Numbered from the stretch's first letter, positions 37,250 through 45,786 are shown. The stretch is DNA of 64,000 bases from Rhodanobacteraceae bacterium (GCA_024234055.1 JACKOW010000001.1:350001-414000); one strand, 5' to 3'. Notes: generated by a model from the sequence alone, not told the origin. Translations and numbers: made by a program.

Positions 37250-38986
37250 ATGGAAAGCCCTTCACGCCGATCCGAATTGCTGGCCCGCGTGGCCCATCTG
37301 CCGCTGTTCGCGGGGCTGGATCGGCGCTCGCTGGTACGCGTGGCTGACGAACTGGAATGGATAGCGCTGCCCGGCGGCGCCGAGCTCTTCCGCGAAAGCG
37401 ATCCGCCCGATGCCGTCTATGTGTTGATCGCCGGTTGCCTCGGTGCCTTCCGGGGACTCGACGCGCGTCTGCAACTGGTCGGTCGTATCCATCCCGGCGA
37501 GACCGTCGGCGAGATGGCCTTGCTGTCGGGGCATCCGCGCACGGCCACGGTGCGGGCGCTGCGCGATTCCGAGATCGTGCGCTTCAGTCTGCAGGCTTTC
37601 GAGCGGCTGGCCCGGGCGCAGCCCGAAGCCATGCTGGCGGTGGCCCGGATCGCGGTGGAGCGCCTGGAGCGCACGCTGCAGGGGGGCCGCCAGGAAGCGC
37701 CTCCGCGCACGCTGGCCTTGTTGCCGGCCCATGACGGTATTGATCTGGATGCCATGGTGGAGCGCCTGGGCACCGCTCTCGGGCGCTTTGGCGAGGCGGT
37801 GGTGGTCGACGCCGAGCATTTCCTGGAGGCATCGATAGGCGAACTGCATGCGCTGGAGGCGGAACACGCCTTCGTCCTTTACGTGGGCAGCTATGGCCAA
37901 TCGGCCTGGAACGAGCGCTGCCGCCGGCAGGCCGATCAGCTCTTGCTCATCGCCAATGCCACCCGCGCGTCCAGCTCGCTGAGCATCGACGTGCCGCAAT
38001 GCGAAGGTGCCCAGACCGTAGCCCTGGCCTTGCTGCAGCCCGGGAGGATCATTCCTGGGGCGGCGCGCGCCTGGCGGCAGCGTCTGCAGGTGGAGCAGCA
38101 TTTTCATCTGCGCGATCTCGCCGACATCGATCGCCTGGCACGGCAACTGGCGCGACGCTCGGTGGGCGTGGTGTTTTCCGGCGGCGGCGCCCGCGGATTC
38201 GCCCATATCGGCGTGATCCGCGCGCTGCGCGAGGCTGGCCTGAGCATCGATGCCGTCGGCGGCACCTCGATCGGCGCGCTGATGGCGGCCGCGGTGGCTC
38301 TGGAATGGGAAGACGAAACCCTGTACCAGACCTTCCACCGATCCTTCGTCAGCAGCAATCCGCTCAGCGACTACACCCTGCCACTGGTCGCGCTGGTGGC
38401 CGGACGCAAGGCCTCGCGCCTGCTGCGGCGTGAATTCGGCGAGGGCGATATCGAGGATCTGCCGCTCCCCTTCTATTGCGTTTCCGCTGATCTGGCCCGG
38501 GGCGGCGCGGTGATTCACGAGCAGGGTTCACTCTGGCATGCCCTGCGTGCGTCCATTGCCATTCCCGGTGTGCTGCCGCCGGTCAGCAGCGCCGGAAGGG
38601 TGCTGGTCGACGGCGGCGTCATCGACAATCTGCCGGTGGAAACCATGCGCAAGCGCAATGCCGGGCCGATCATCGGCATCGACATCGCCGGTGAGCACGC
38701 CCTGGTGTCCGAACTCGATGAGACCGATCTGCCGCCGCTGTGGCAGATGCTCACCCGGCGCTGGCGCGGCGGCCCCAGGCGCCCCGGCATCCTGCGCATT
38801 CTGCTGCGCGCCGGCATGGTCAACTCCGCCGGCGCCGCCGCCCAGAACGCCGCCATATCCGATTTGATGCTGAAGCCCCCGGTCGACAGCATCGATCTGC
38901 TGGCCTGGGACCGTTTCGCCGACGCCATCGAGTCCGGATACGCCTACACCCGCGATCGGCTGGCGCTCGGTTTGCCGTTTGGGTGA
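37250..38986 (+). CDS. Patatin-like phospholipase with cyclic-nucleotide-binding domain (NTE type)
   Basis: A 578-aa protein. The N-terminal cNMP-binding fold (about residues 15-125, HIPGETVGEMALLSG-like) precedes a linker, then a patatin domain with oxyanion hole SGGGARG (about residue 310), nucleophile GTSIG (about 343) and catalytic Asp in VDGGVIDN (about 453). It resembles bacterial neuropathy-target-esterase/RssA-like lipases, acting on lysophospholipids at the inner membrane, possibly under cyclic-nucleotide control. It is divergent from the DUF2126 gene; a functional link is only positional. Confidence 0.92.
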   Translation: MESPSRRSELLARVAHLPLFAGLDRRSLVRVADELEWIALPGGAELFRESDPPDAVYVLIAGCLGAFRGLDARLQLVGRIHPGETVGEMALLSGHPRTATVRALRDSEIVRFSLQAFERLARAQPEAMLAVARIAVERLERTLQGGRQEAPPRTLALLPAHDGIDLDAMVERLGTALGRFGEAVVVDAEHFLEASIGELHALEAEHAFVLYVGSYGQSAWNERCRRQADQLLLIANATRASSSLSIDVPQCEGAQTVALALLQPGRIIPGAARAWRQRLQVEQHFHLRDLADIDRLARQLARRSVGVVFSGGGARGFAHIGVIRALREAGLSIDAVGGTSIGALMAAAVALEWEDETLYQTFHRSFVSSNPLSDYTLPLVALVAGRKASRLLRREFGEGDIEDLPLPFYCVSADLARGGAVIHEQGSLWHALRASIAIPGVLPPVSSAGRVLVDGGVIDNLPVETMRKRNAGPIIGIDIAGEHALVSELDETDLPPLWQMLTRRWRGGPRRPGILRILLRAGMVNSAGAAAQNAAISDLMLKPPVDSIDLLAWDRFADAIESGYAYTRDRLALGLPFG

Positions 38987-39023
38987 GAGGGGCGCGGGGC
39001 ACGGGACACGGGGCACGGGACAC

Positions 39024-39142
39024 GGGACTCGGGACTCGGGACTCGGGACTCGGGACTCGGGACTCGGGACTCGGGACTCGGGACTCGGGACTCGGGACTC
39101 GGGACTCGGGACTCGGGACTCGGGACTCGGGACTCGGGACTC
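39024..39142. repeat. Heptanucleotide array gggactc x 17
   Basis: Seventeen uninterrupted copies of gggactc (119 bp), preceded by degenerate gggacac/gggcacg units from about 38993. It starts 37 bp after the patatin stop. Because 7 is not a multiple of 3 and the unit has no stop, all frames stay open through it, giving spurious proteins with VPSPESR repeats. Confidence 0.97.
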
Positions 39143-39179
39143 GGGAAGGCCCGGCCGGGCGCGCCTGGATAGGTGCGGA

Positions 39180-39655
39180 CGACCACCAAGCAAGCGTCAT
39201 TGCGAGGAGCGCAGCGACGAAGCAATCCAGGGCAGCGACCGCCAAACAGCCCCGCTGAGCCGCTGCGCGGCACAACGGGCTACGCGCACCAGGCGGGTTC
39301 ATGGCCAGCGTGCAGTGTCGGGCCGACACAAATGGCTCTCCATGAACCGCATTCCGGCGCATGCCTCCGGGGTTTCGGGTTGCTGTTGTGGAGGGCGCCG
39401 CGCTGCGGCGCCGCTTTGCGCTGAGCGGAGATCAAGAGCGGCCACGCAGGCGCGCGGCCCTCCTCAAAGCCGCTCCGTGCCTGCCAGGGTTCATGGCTCG
39501 TGGGCAGTGTCGGGCCGACACAGATGGCTCGCAATGACGCCAACTCAGGCCCATGCTGATCCCGTGCCCTCGTGCCCTCGTGCCCTCGTGCCCTCGTGCC
39601 CCGTGCCCTCGTGCCCTCGTGCCCTCGTGCCCTCGTGCCGTGTCAAATCCCTGCA
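39180..39655. repeat. Composite repeat island
   Basis: In order: a family B left arm (39195-39230), a ggttcatgg...ccatgaacc palindrome (39297-39345), a family C element (about 39343-39530, core ggagggcgccgcgctgcgg) nearly identical to 63662-63850, and an 8-bp array of cgtgccct at 39563-39640 (about nine copies). No gene is seen from 38987 to 39730. Confidence 0.88.
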
Positions 39656-39667
39656 ACAAATCCAACA

Positions 39668-39696
39668 TTGACATAGCCTGAACAAGTGCTCAGAGT
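39668..39696 (+). promoter_or_regulatory. Possible weak sigma-70 promoter for the endonuclease gene
   Basis: A perfect TTGACA -35 hexamer at 39668-39673 is followed after 17 bp by cagagt, which matches the -10 consensus at only three of six positions. It lies 35 bp upstream of the endonuclease ATG, in AT-richer sequence than its surroundings. Confidence 0.3.
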
Positions 39697-39730
39697 TCGC
39701 GCACTTGGGGAACGGCTGGGGAGCTTGTTC

Positions 39731-42043
39731 ATGATGGGTCTTCGTGCTTTGGCGCGATGCGTCTTGCTGTGCGCGTCTGCGGGAATGTGGAGTTCGGCTG
39801 CCGTGGCCGATGTCTTCATCAATGAGCTGCACTACGACAACAGCGGCACCGACGTGAACGAGCGGGTCGAGATTGCGGGAGTGGCGGGTACCAGTCTGGC
39901 CGGCTGGAGCATCGTGCTCTACAACGGCGGCAATGGCGCTGTCTACAGCACCATCAACCTCTCCGGCACTCTGGCCAGTCAGTGTGGCGGACATGGAACC
40001 AAGTATTTTGCGGTCGCCGGAATTCAGAACGGCGCTCCGGATGGTCTGGCATTGGTCAACGCCTCGGGGACGGTGGTCCAGTTCCTCAGCTACGAGGGCA
40101 GCTTTACCGCCACCAATGGCCCGGCATCCGGGCAGACCAGCAGCAATATCGGTGTCAGCGAGACGACATCCACCGCGTCCACGCATTCGTTGCAACTGCA
40201 CGGCACCGGTACGAGCTATGCCGATTTCACCTGGGCATCGCCATCGACCTCGTCGTGGGGCGCCTGCAATAGCGGACAGACCTTCAGTGGCGGCACACCC
40301 GATGCTGCGCCCACTGTCAGCAGCACCTCGCCAGCGGCCAATGCCACCGGCGTGGCCGTGAGCAGCAACATCAGCATCAACTTCAGCGAAGCCGTGAGTC
40401 TTGCCAGCGGTTGGTATTCGATCAGCTGTCCCAGTGGCGCGCGCACGGCAGTACAGTCAGGCAGTGGCAGCAGCTACACGCTGAACCCCGGCACCGATTT
40501 CGCGGCCGGTGAGACCTGCAGTGTCAGCATCGTGGCGGCGAAGGTCACCGACATCGACGGCACGCCGACACCGATGGCCGCCAACTACAACTTCAGCTTC
40601 ACCACGGCCGGTAGTTCCAGCACCGTGCTGCAGAACGGCGTGGCCGTGACCGGCATCGGTGGCGCTGCCAATGTCGAAAAGCGCTACACCATGAACGTGC
40701 CCAGCGGGGCCAGCAATCTGTTGTTCCAGACTGCCGGCGGCAGCGGCGATGCGGATCTGTATGTGCGTTTCGGTTCGGCGCCGACGACCACGGCCTACGA
40801 TTGCCGGCCGTACACCGGAACCAGCAACGAGAGCTGCAGCTTTGCCGCGCCCAGTGCCGGCACCTGGCATGTGATGGTGCGCATGTACAACACGGTGTCG
40901 GGCGTGAGCCTGACCGGCAGCTACAGCAGCGGCACGCCGGATGCGGCGCCCACCGTGAGCTCGACGAGTCCGACGGCAGGCACCAGCAATCACCCGACCA
41001 ATGGCAACGTCGGCGTCACCTTCAGTGAGGCGGTGACCCTGGCCTCGGGCTGGTACACGCTGGTGTGCACGGCCAGCGGCAGCAAGGCGGCGGCGGTCAG
41101 TGGCAGCGGCGCCAGCTACATCATCGACCCGAGCGTGGACTTCACCGCCAACGAAAGCTGCACGCTGACCATCCTCGCCAGCAAGGTCACCGACATCGAC
41201 GGCACGCCGACGCCGATGGCGAGCAACTACACACTGAACTTCGGCGTCGCCGGGGTCGGCAGCGGTTATTACGCCAGCGTCAATGCCAGCACCAGCAGCA
41301 CCCTGCGCGCCACCTTGCACCCGGTCATCGACGACCACACCAAGCTGCCGTATTCGGCCAGCGGCAGCATCGATACTTGGTATGTGCTCGACCGCGCCGA
41401 TCAGGACCCGCTCAACACCAGCAATGTGCTCGACATCTACAAGAACGCCACCTATCCCAAGGCCGGCGCCGGCAACAACAACTACAACCGCGAGCACACC
41501 TGGCCGAAATCGCTGGGCTTCCCGAATGATGGCGCCACCAACTATCCGTACACCGATCTGCACATGCTGATGGTCTCGGACATCAGCCACAACTCGGCCC
41601 GCGGCAATCTGCCCTTCAGCAACTGCCCGGCCGGATCGGAGGCCTTCGCCACCATCGCCTATTACGGCCAGGGCGGCAGCGGGCAGAACAACTATCGTTG
41701 CGGCAACTACTGGCAAGTCTGGGACAAGCTCAAGGGTAATGTCGCCCGCGCCCTGTTCTACATGGACATCCGCTACGAGGGCGGCACCCACAGCATTACC
41801 GGCGCCGCCGAACCGAACCTGATCCTGACCGACAATGCCAGCCTGATCACCGCCAGCAACGGCAATGCCTCGGTGGCCTACATGGGTTTGCTGTCGGTGC
41901 TGCTGCAATGGCATGCAGCGGATCCTGTCGACGACCGCGAGCGTTTGCGCAACGAGGTGGTCTACACCTATCAGGGCAACCGCAATCCCTTCGTCGATCA
42001 CCCCGAATGGGTGGCGTGTCTGTTCCAGAACGTCTGTCAGTAG
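39731..42043 (+). CDS. Secreted endonuclease I with lamin-tail, Ig-like and PPC domains
   Basis: A 770-aa exported multidomain nuclease. A signal peptide (MMGLRALARCVLLCASAGM, cleaved near AVAD) is followed by a lamin-tail domain (DVFINELHYDNSGTDVNE), a Big_5-type Ig domain (about 185-290), a PPC domain (about 300-390, SGDADLYVRFG), a second Ig domain with the same VTDIDGTPTPM motif (about 395-500) and a C-terminal Endonuclease_1 domain (about 510-770). The active site is in NREHTWPKSLGF (about residue 586), with TDLHMLM and NSARGNLPF. It should degrade DNA outside the cell, for example for nutrient or biofilm DNA. The ATG follows ggggagc. Gene stands alone. Confidence 0.93.
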   Translation: MMGLRALARCVLLCASAGMWSSAAVADVFINELHYDNSGTDVNERVEIAGVAGTSLAGWSIVLYNGGNGAVYSTINLSGTLASQCGGHGTKYFAVAGIQNGAPDGLALVNASGTVVQFLSYEGSFTATNGPASGQTSSNIGVSETTSTASTHSLQLHGTGTSYADFTWASPSTSSWGACNSGQTFSGGTPDAAPTVSSTSPAANATGVAVSSNISINFSEAVSLASGWYSISCPSGARTAVQSGSGSSYTLNPGTDFAAGETCSVSIVAAKVTDIDGTPTPMAANYNFSFTTAGSSSTVLQNGVAVTGIGGAANVEKRYTMNVPSGASNLLFQTAGGSGDADLYVRFGSAPTTTAYDCRPYTGTSNESCSFAAPSAGTWHVMVRMYNTVSGVSLTGSYSSGTPDAAPTVSSTSPTAGTSNHPTNGNVGVTFSEAVTLASGWYTLVCTASGSKAAAVSGSGASYIIDPSVDFTANESCTLTILASKVTDIDGTPTPMASNYTLNFGVAGVGSGYYASVNASTSSTLRATLHPVIDDHTKLPYSASGSIDTWYVLDRADQDPLNTSNVLDIYKNATYPKAGAGNNNYNREHTWPKSLGFPNDGATNYPYTDLHMLMVSDISHNSARGNLPFSNCPAGSEAFATIAYYGQGGSGQNNYRCGNYWQVWDKLKGNVARALFYMDIRYEGGTHSITGAAEPNLILTDNASLITASNGNASVAYMGLLSVLLQWHAADPVDDRERLRNEVVYTYQGNRNPFVDHPEWVACLFQNVCQ

Positions 42044-42053
42044 GTCAGGGCAA

Positions 42054-42206
42054 TCGCGGATGAATGCGCTCCCACAGGTATAGCGCTCTACTGTGGGAGC
42101 GGGCTCTGCCCGCGACAGTTCTTGATCCTGAAGCTGGTTGTCGCGGATGAATCCGCTCCCACAGGTGCAATGCTTCACTGTGGGAGCGTGCTCTGCCCGC
42201 GAAAGA
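42054..42206. repeat. Two direct REP units (87-bp period), left of RAYT
   Basis: Units begin at 42054 and 42141. Each has a tcgcggatgaat-type REP followed by gctcccacag, a short linker and an inverted REP (ctgtgggagcgggctctgcc). The first has one change (gcgctccc for ccgctccc). The pair lies between the endonuclease stop and the RAYT stop. Confidence 0.95.
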
Positions 42207-42209
42207 TTT

Positions 42210-42731
42210 TCACTTCGACCACTCCATGCCCACGGCATCCACCAAGGAGCCGCCACGCCAGCGCCAATCCGCCGCCCTGCTGACCAGTCCTGCCCGAACC
42301 GGGTTGTCCAGCAAATAGCGTCCGATTGTCAAAAAGTTCTCTTTGCGCCGCAGGGCATGGTCGTGGAAGGATGCTTGCCACAGGCCACCTGTCGGAATCG
42401 CTTTCAGACGACGACTGATCAAAGCCTTGACGCGGCCCACAGCAATCGACAGCGATTCGGTTTGCAGTTCCAGCAGCAGGTGCAGGTGATCGGGCATCAA
42501 TACCCACAGCAGCGGATGGGATTTGGGCCAAGTCTGGGAGTCTTCCAGGACCGACTTCGCCAGATCGGCGCGGTTGCTGTCTGCAAAGTAGCGCTGGCGA
42601 TGGTTGACGGCGGTCGTGATCGAATAGATCTGACCTGGAATTGACCGCCGTCCTTCCCTCAGAGACCTGCTGTTTGCTGTGTCGTCCATGACCGCCAGCT
42701 TGCCTGGCCAGATCGATGGCTGATGCCGCAA
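42210..42731 (-). mobile_element. REP-associated tyrosine transposase (RAYT, Y1 HUH family)
   Basis: A 173-aa (or 159-aa from the Met at 42689) Y1-type transposase. Diagnostic segments: GRRSIPGQIYSITTAVNHRQ, the HUH metal motif in MPDHLHLLLEL, FHDHALRRKENF and the tyrosine-bearing IGRYLLDNPVRAGLV, ending WRWRGGSLVDA. RAYTs nick and join single-stranded REP hairpins and are thought to spread them. The gene appears intact and is flanked by two REP units on one side and three on the other, all in the same orientation. Single-copy here; host role unknown. Confidence 0.93.
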
Positions 42732-42768
42732 AGTTCCGATTTCGCTGTCGGAGATTTCCTACAAGCGA

Positions 42769-43008
42769 TCGCGGATGAATCCGCTCCCACAGGTGCAGCG
42801 CCCTGCTGTGGGAGCGGGCTCTGCCCGCGACAGTGCTTGATCCTGAAGCCGGTTGTCGCGGATGAATCCGCTCCCACAGGTGCAATGCTCTGACTGTGGG
42901 AGCGGGCTCTGCCCGCGAAAGCTGTTGCTCCTGAAGCTTGTTGTCGCGGATGAATCCGCTCCCACAGGTGCAGCGCCTTACTGTGGGAGCGGGCTCTGCC
43001 CGCGAAAG
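42769..43008. repeat. Three direct REP units (87-88-bp period), right of RAYT
   Basis: Units begin at 42769, 42856 and 42944, each with the tcgcggatgaatccgctccc REP and its inverted partner ctgtgggagcgggctctgcc. Linkers between the two REPs vary (gtgcagcgc, gtgcaatgc). The last unit ends 2 bp before the stop codon of the downstream oxidoreductase gene. Confidence 0.95.
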
Positions 43009-43010
43009 CG

Positions 43011-44006
43011 TCAGAGCTTCAGCACCTGCTTGCCGAAATTCTTGCCGGCCAGCAAATGGCGCAGGGTGGCCGGAAAATTGGCGATGCCTTCCATGACGTC
43101 GACCTTGCCCTTGAGCTGGCCGGCGGCGACCAGTGGGGCCATCGCGGCGATCGCTTCATCGCCCCGGTGCAGATAGTCGATGACCACGAAGCCCTCCATG
43201 CGCGCCCGCGCCGAGATCAGCGACAGGTAGTTGGCCGGGCCGCGCACCTCGCCGGTGGCGTTGTACTGGGAAATACCGCCGCAGACGACGATGCGGGCGC
43301 GCAGCTTAAGGCGCTTCAGCACTGAGTCCAGGATCTCGCCGCCGACATTGTCGAAATAGACGTCGATGCCATCGGGGCAGGTCTCGAACAGGCGCTTGCC
43401 GACCTTCTCATTCTTGTAGTCGATGACTTCGTCGGCGCCGAGTTCGTCCTTCACATAGGCGCACTTGTCGGCGCCACCGGCAATGCCAATGACGCGACAG
43501 CCCCAGGCCTTGGCCAGCTGCACCACGGTCGAACCGACGGCGCCGGCAGCGGCGGACACCACCACGGTTTCGCCGGCCTTGGGCTCACCGATTTCCTTGA
43601 GACCGAAATAGGCGGTGAAACCGGTGGCGCCGAACACGTGCAGCGCCCAGGTGGGATCAGGCAGGGCGCGGGCATCGAATACGCGATAGCCCTTGCCGTT
43701 GGTGATGAACTCCTCGGTGATGCCGGTCATGCCGCCGACCCAGGCGCCGACCGGCAGCTTGGGATTCTTCGACTCGACCACTTCACCGATGCCGCCGGCG
43801 CGCATGACTTCGCCCAGACCGATCGGCGGCCAGTAGGACTTCTGCTCGGTCATCCAGATGCGCATGGCCGGATCCACCGAGGCGTAGCGCACTGCCACCC
43901 GCGCCTCCCCGTCGACCAGTTCGCGGCGCTCGACCGGGCGCAGTTCAAAATCCGAATCCTTGGGTTCGCCTTCCGGGCGGGCAACGAGGTGCAGGGCTTG
44001 GGGCAT
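43011..44006 (-). CDS. NADP-dependent alkenal/one oxidoreductase (CurA/MDR family)
   Basis: A 331-aa zinc-free medium-chain reductase. The family N-terminal segment YASVDPAMRIWMTEQKSYWPP and the NADP-binding VSAAAGAVGSTVVQLAKAWG match the CurA/prostaglandin-reductase-like branch that reduces alpha,beta-unsaturated carbonyls. FDNVGGEILDSVL and CGGISQYN are also typical. Monocistronic; its 3' end abuts the REP units and its upstream side faces the 44085 inverted repeat. The exact substrate is unknown. Confidence 0.9.
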   Translation of the reverse strand: MPQALHLVARPEGEPKDSDFELRPVERRELVDGEARVAVRYASVDPAMRIWMTEQKSYWPPIGLGEVMRAGGIGEVVESKNPKLPVGAWVGGMTGITEEFITNGKGYRVFDARALPDPTWALHVFGATGFTAYFGLKEIGEPKAGETVVVSAAAGAVGSTVVQLAKAWGCRVIGIAGGADKCAYVKDELGADEVIDYKNEKVGKRLFETCPDGIDVYFDNVGGEILDSVLKRLKLRARIVVCGGISQYNATGEVRGPANYLSLISARARMEGFVVIDYLHRGDEAIAAMAPLVAAGQLKGKVDVMEGIANFPATLRHLLAGKNFGKQVLKL

Positions 44007-44084
44007 GGGGTAGGGCTCCAGTGGGTTTGGGACTAGGCGGTGTCAGCGTTACGGTTTGTCGCCGAGCGTAATGGGCGTGGTATC

Positions 44085-44166
44085 GGTAAAACGTCAAACG
44101 TAAAACGTCAATTGGAAACACGAGCCTGCAATTCGCTGATTGACGTTTTACGTTTCACGTTTTACC
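44085..44166. repeat. AT-rich 28-bp inverted repeat (acgt-rich)
   Basis: The left arm at 44085-44112 (ggtaaaacgtcaaacg, then taaaacgtcaat) and right arm at 44139-44166 pair over 28 bp with a single mismatch, separated by 26 nt. It is AT-rich against its surroundings and contains repeats of aaacgt. It ends 7 bp before the rraA stop, so it may act as that gene's terminator, though it looks like an insertion. Confidence 0.88.
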
Positions 44167-44173
44167 GCTTCAC

Positions 44174-44656
44174 TCAGGGGTGCAATCGCTTCGCCGACAC
44201 CAGCATCCCGTCGGCATCGGCATAGAGCCAGTCGCCGGGGGCGATCTGCACATCGGCGAATTGAAGCACACGGCCAGCATGGCCGGTGTGCAGTCCTTTC
44301 TCGCTCTTGCGGGGATGCGGGGCCAAGGCCTTGATGCCGATGGCCTGGGCCCGGAGTTCGGCAACATCGCGGACGCAACCGTAAACCACGATGCCGGCCC
44401 AGTGGTTGCGGCGTCCGAGTTCGGCGAGCAGTCCGCCGACCAGGGCGCAGCGCAGCGAGCCACCGCCATCCACGACCAGCACACGCCCCTCGCCCGGCGT
44501 TTCCAGGGTGGCGCGCACCAGAGCGTTGTCCTCGAACACCTTGAGCGTGACCACCTGACCGTGGAAGCCGGTCACGCCGCCGAAGTCGCGGAAGATCGGC
44601 GCCAGCGCGGCGGCTTCGGGGTGGGCATCGGACAGATCGGTGGTGGCCAGGGACAT
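44174..44656 (-). CDS. rraA: Ribonuclease E activity regulator RraA
   Basis: A 160-aa RraA-fold protein. Family segments FGGVTGFHGQVVTLKVFEDN, VVDGGGSLRCALVGG and NHWAGIVVYGCVRDVAEL are present, and the C-terminal GDWLYADADGMLVS. In Escherichia coli RraA inhibits RNase E; related proteins are aldolases, but the GGSLRCALVGG segment fits RraA. The ATG at 44656 is set by family start; 67 upstream in-frame codons come from repeat DNA. Confidence 0.93.
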   Translation of the reverse strand: MSLATTDLSDAHPEAAALAPIFRDFGGVTGFHGQVVTLKVFEDNALVRATLETPGEGRVLVVDGGGSLRCALVGGLLAELGRRNHWAGIVVYGCVRDVAELRAQAIGIKALAPHPRKSEKGLHTGHAGRVLQFADVQIAPGDWLYADADGMLVSAKRLHP

Positions 44657-44699
44657 GGGCGGGGCTCCGTAGCGTGAGGCTTCTATTGTGGCATGCAGG

Positions 44700-44760
44700 C
44701 CTTCGCACCTGTGGGAGCGGACTCTGTCCGCGATCACCGTTTCCAGGATCAACAGCCGTC
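44700..44760. repeat. Family A REP pair upstream of rraA
   Basis: ctgtgggagcggactctgtc, then cgcga, followed about 25 bp later by gtcgcgga-type half-site. An isolated member of the REP family found around the RAYT. Confidence 0.75.
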
Positions 44761-44814
44761 GCGGACCGAGTGCGTTCTCACCAAACATGCCGCAAGTGCC
44801 TGAACAAAAGACAT

Positions 44815-44947
44815 TTTCCGCAAAGGACGCAAAGGACGCAAAGTAGAGCGATTCCAAGTTGTCAGCCGGTTGTGTCGCCAGAGATAGCCACTCAGCCGAC
44901 CATCCTTTGAATTCTTCGCGTCCTTAGCGTCCTTTGCGGACAAAAAA
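44815..44947. repeat. Family D long inverted repeat (gcaaaggac nonamers)
   Basis: Left arm ttccgcaaaggacgcaaagg then acgcaaag; right arm cttcgcgtccttagcgtcc then tttgcgga. About 85 nt separate the arms. A run of nine C follows at 44951-44959. Related copies are at 48841, 51955 and 53531. Confidence 0.88.
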
Positions 44948-45025
44948 TGCCCCCCCCCGAGATCGCCTTCAGTTTGATGCGCGAATAAGCGCGCCGACCG
45001 GGGCGACCGGGACTTCCGCAGAATG

Positions 45026-45105
45026 CCAACAACCAACAAGCAACAACCAGCAACCAACAATCAACAACCAACAATCAACAACCAACAACCAACAACCAAC
45101 AACCC
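45026..45105. repeat. Heptanucleotide array (ccaacaa / tcaacaa, about 11 units)
   Basis: Units of ccaacaa with tcaacaa and ccagcaa variants run for about 80 bp and end 75 bp before the ppiA start. Together with the elements above it fills the 524-bp gap 44657-45180, where no gene is seen. Confidence 0.9.
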
Positions 45106-45180
45106 GCCATTCCCCCCGCGTTTAGCCCAAATCTGCTATGAATCGCGGCCTGTGTTCTTCATGCATCAGGAGCCCCCGAA

Positions 45181-45786
45181 ATGACTCGTTTCGCTCTCGC
45201 CATCCTGGCTTTCGGCTTTGCCGTCAGCGCCAGCGCCCAAACCGCCAATCCGCGCGTCACCTTCAAGACCAATCAGGGTGACTTCGTGATCGAGCTGGAT
45301 GCGGCCAAGGCCCCCAAGACGGTCGAGAACTTCGTGCAGTACGTCAAGGCCGGTCAGTACGATGGCACCATCTTCCATCGTGTGATCGACAATTTCATGG
45401 TTCAGGGCGGCGGCTACACCACCGAACTCGCGCCCAAGGGTGGTCTGCGGGCGCCGATCCAGAACGAGGCCGACAACGGCTTGTCGAACGTGCGTGGCTC
45501 GGTGGCGATGGCCCGCACCATGGATCCGCATTCGGCTACCGCGCAGTTCTTCATCAACGTCAATGACAACAAGGCGCTGGACCACGTCTCCAAGGCCGAT
45601 GGCCGCACCTGGGGCTACGCGGTGTTCGGCAAGGTCGTGTCGGGCATGGACGTGATCGACAAGATCAAGGTGCTGCCGACCAGCGCCTTCTCGGCCGAGT
45701 TCCAGAATCTGCCGCGTCCCTATGTGGTGGTCGAGAAGGCCACGCTGGAAGAAGCGGCGCCGGCTGCCAAAGCGGCGGGCCAGTAA
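45181..45786 (+). CDS. ppiA: Periplasmic peptidyl-prolyl cis-trans isomerase (cyclophilin)
   Basis: A 201-aa cyclophilin with a signal peptide (FALAILAFGFAVSASAQ). Catalytic-core motifs: FHRVIDNFMVQGGG (catalytic Arg), SVAMARTMDPHSATAQFFIN and FGKVVSGMDVIDKI. It accelerates proline isomerisation in exported proteins. The ATG is preceded by aggagcccccga. The C-terminus is an Ala-rich tail (EEAAPAAKAAGQ). lpxH follows 8 bp downstream, a common arrangement for a cyclophilin gene (ppiB-lpxH in enterics), but this one is exported. Confidence 0.95.
   Translation: MTRFALAILAFGFAVSASAQTANPRVTFKTNQGDFVIELDAAKAPKTVENFVQYVKAGQYDGTIFHRVIDNFMVQGGGYTTELAPKGGLRAPIQNEADNGLSNVRGSVAMARTMDPHSATAQFFINVNDNKALDHVSKADGRTWGYAVFGKVVSGMDVIDKIKVLPTSAFSAEFQNLPRPYVVVEKATLEEAAPAAKAAGQ

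Noticed and set aside
37262..38518. A 418-aa open frame antisense to the patatin gene
   Set aside because: Shadow frame; the patatin motifs on the other strand are complete.
38979..39671. Open frames through the gggactc array on both strands, giving repeated VPSPESR or GTRDSGL peptides
   Set aside because: A 7-bp unit without stops is open in every frame; there is no ribosome site or non-repeat domain.
42054..43008. Regular 87-88-bp repeats resembling a CRISPR array
   Set aside because: The whole unit repeats, including the linkers, there are no unique spacers, each unit is an inverted REP pair, and no cas gene is present. REP/BIME with a RAYT explains it.
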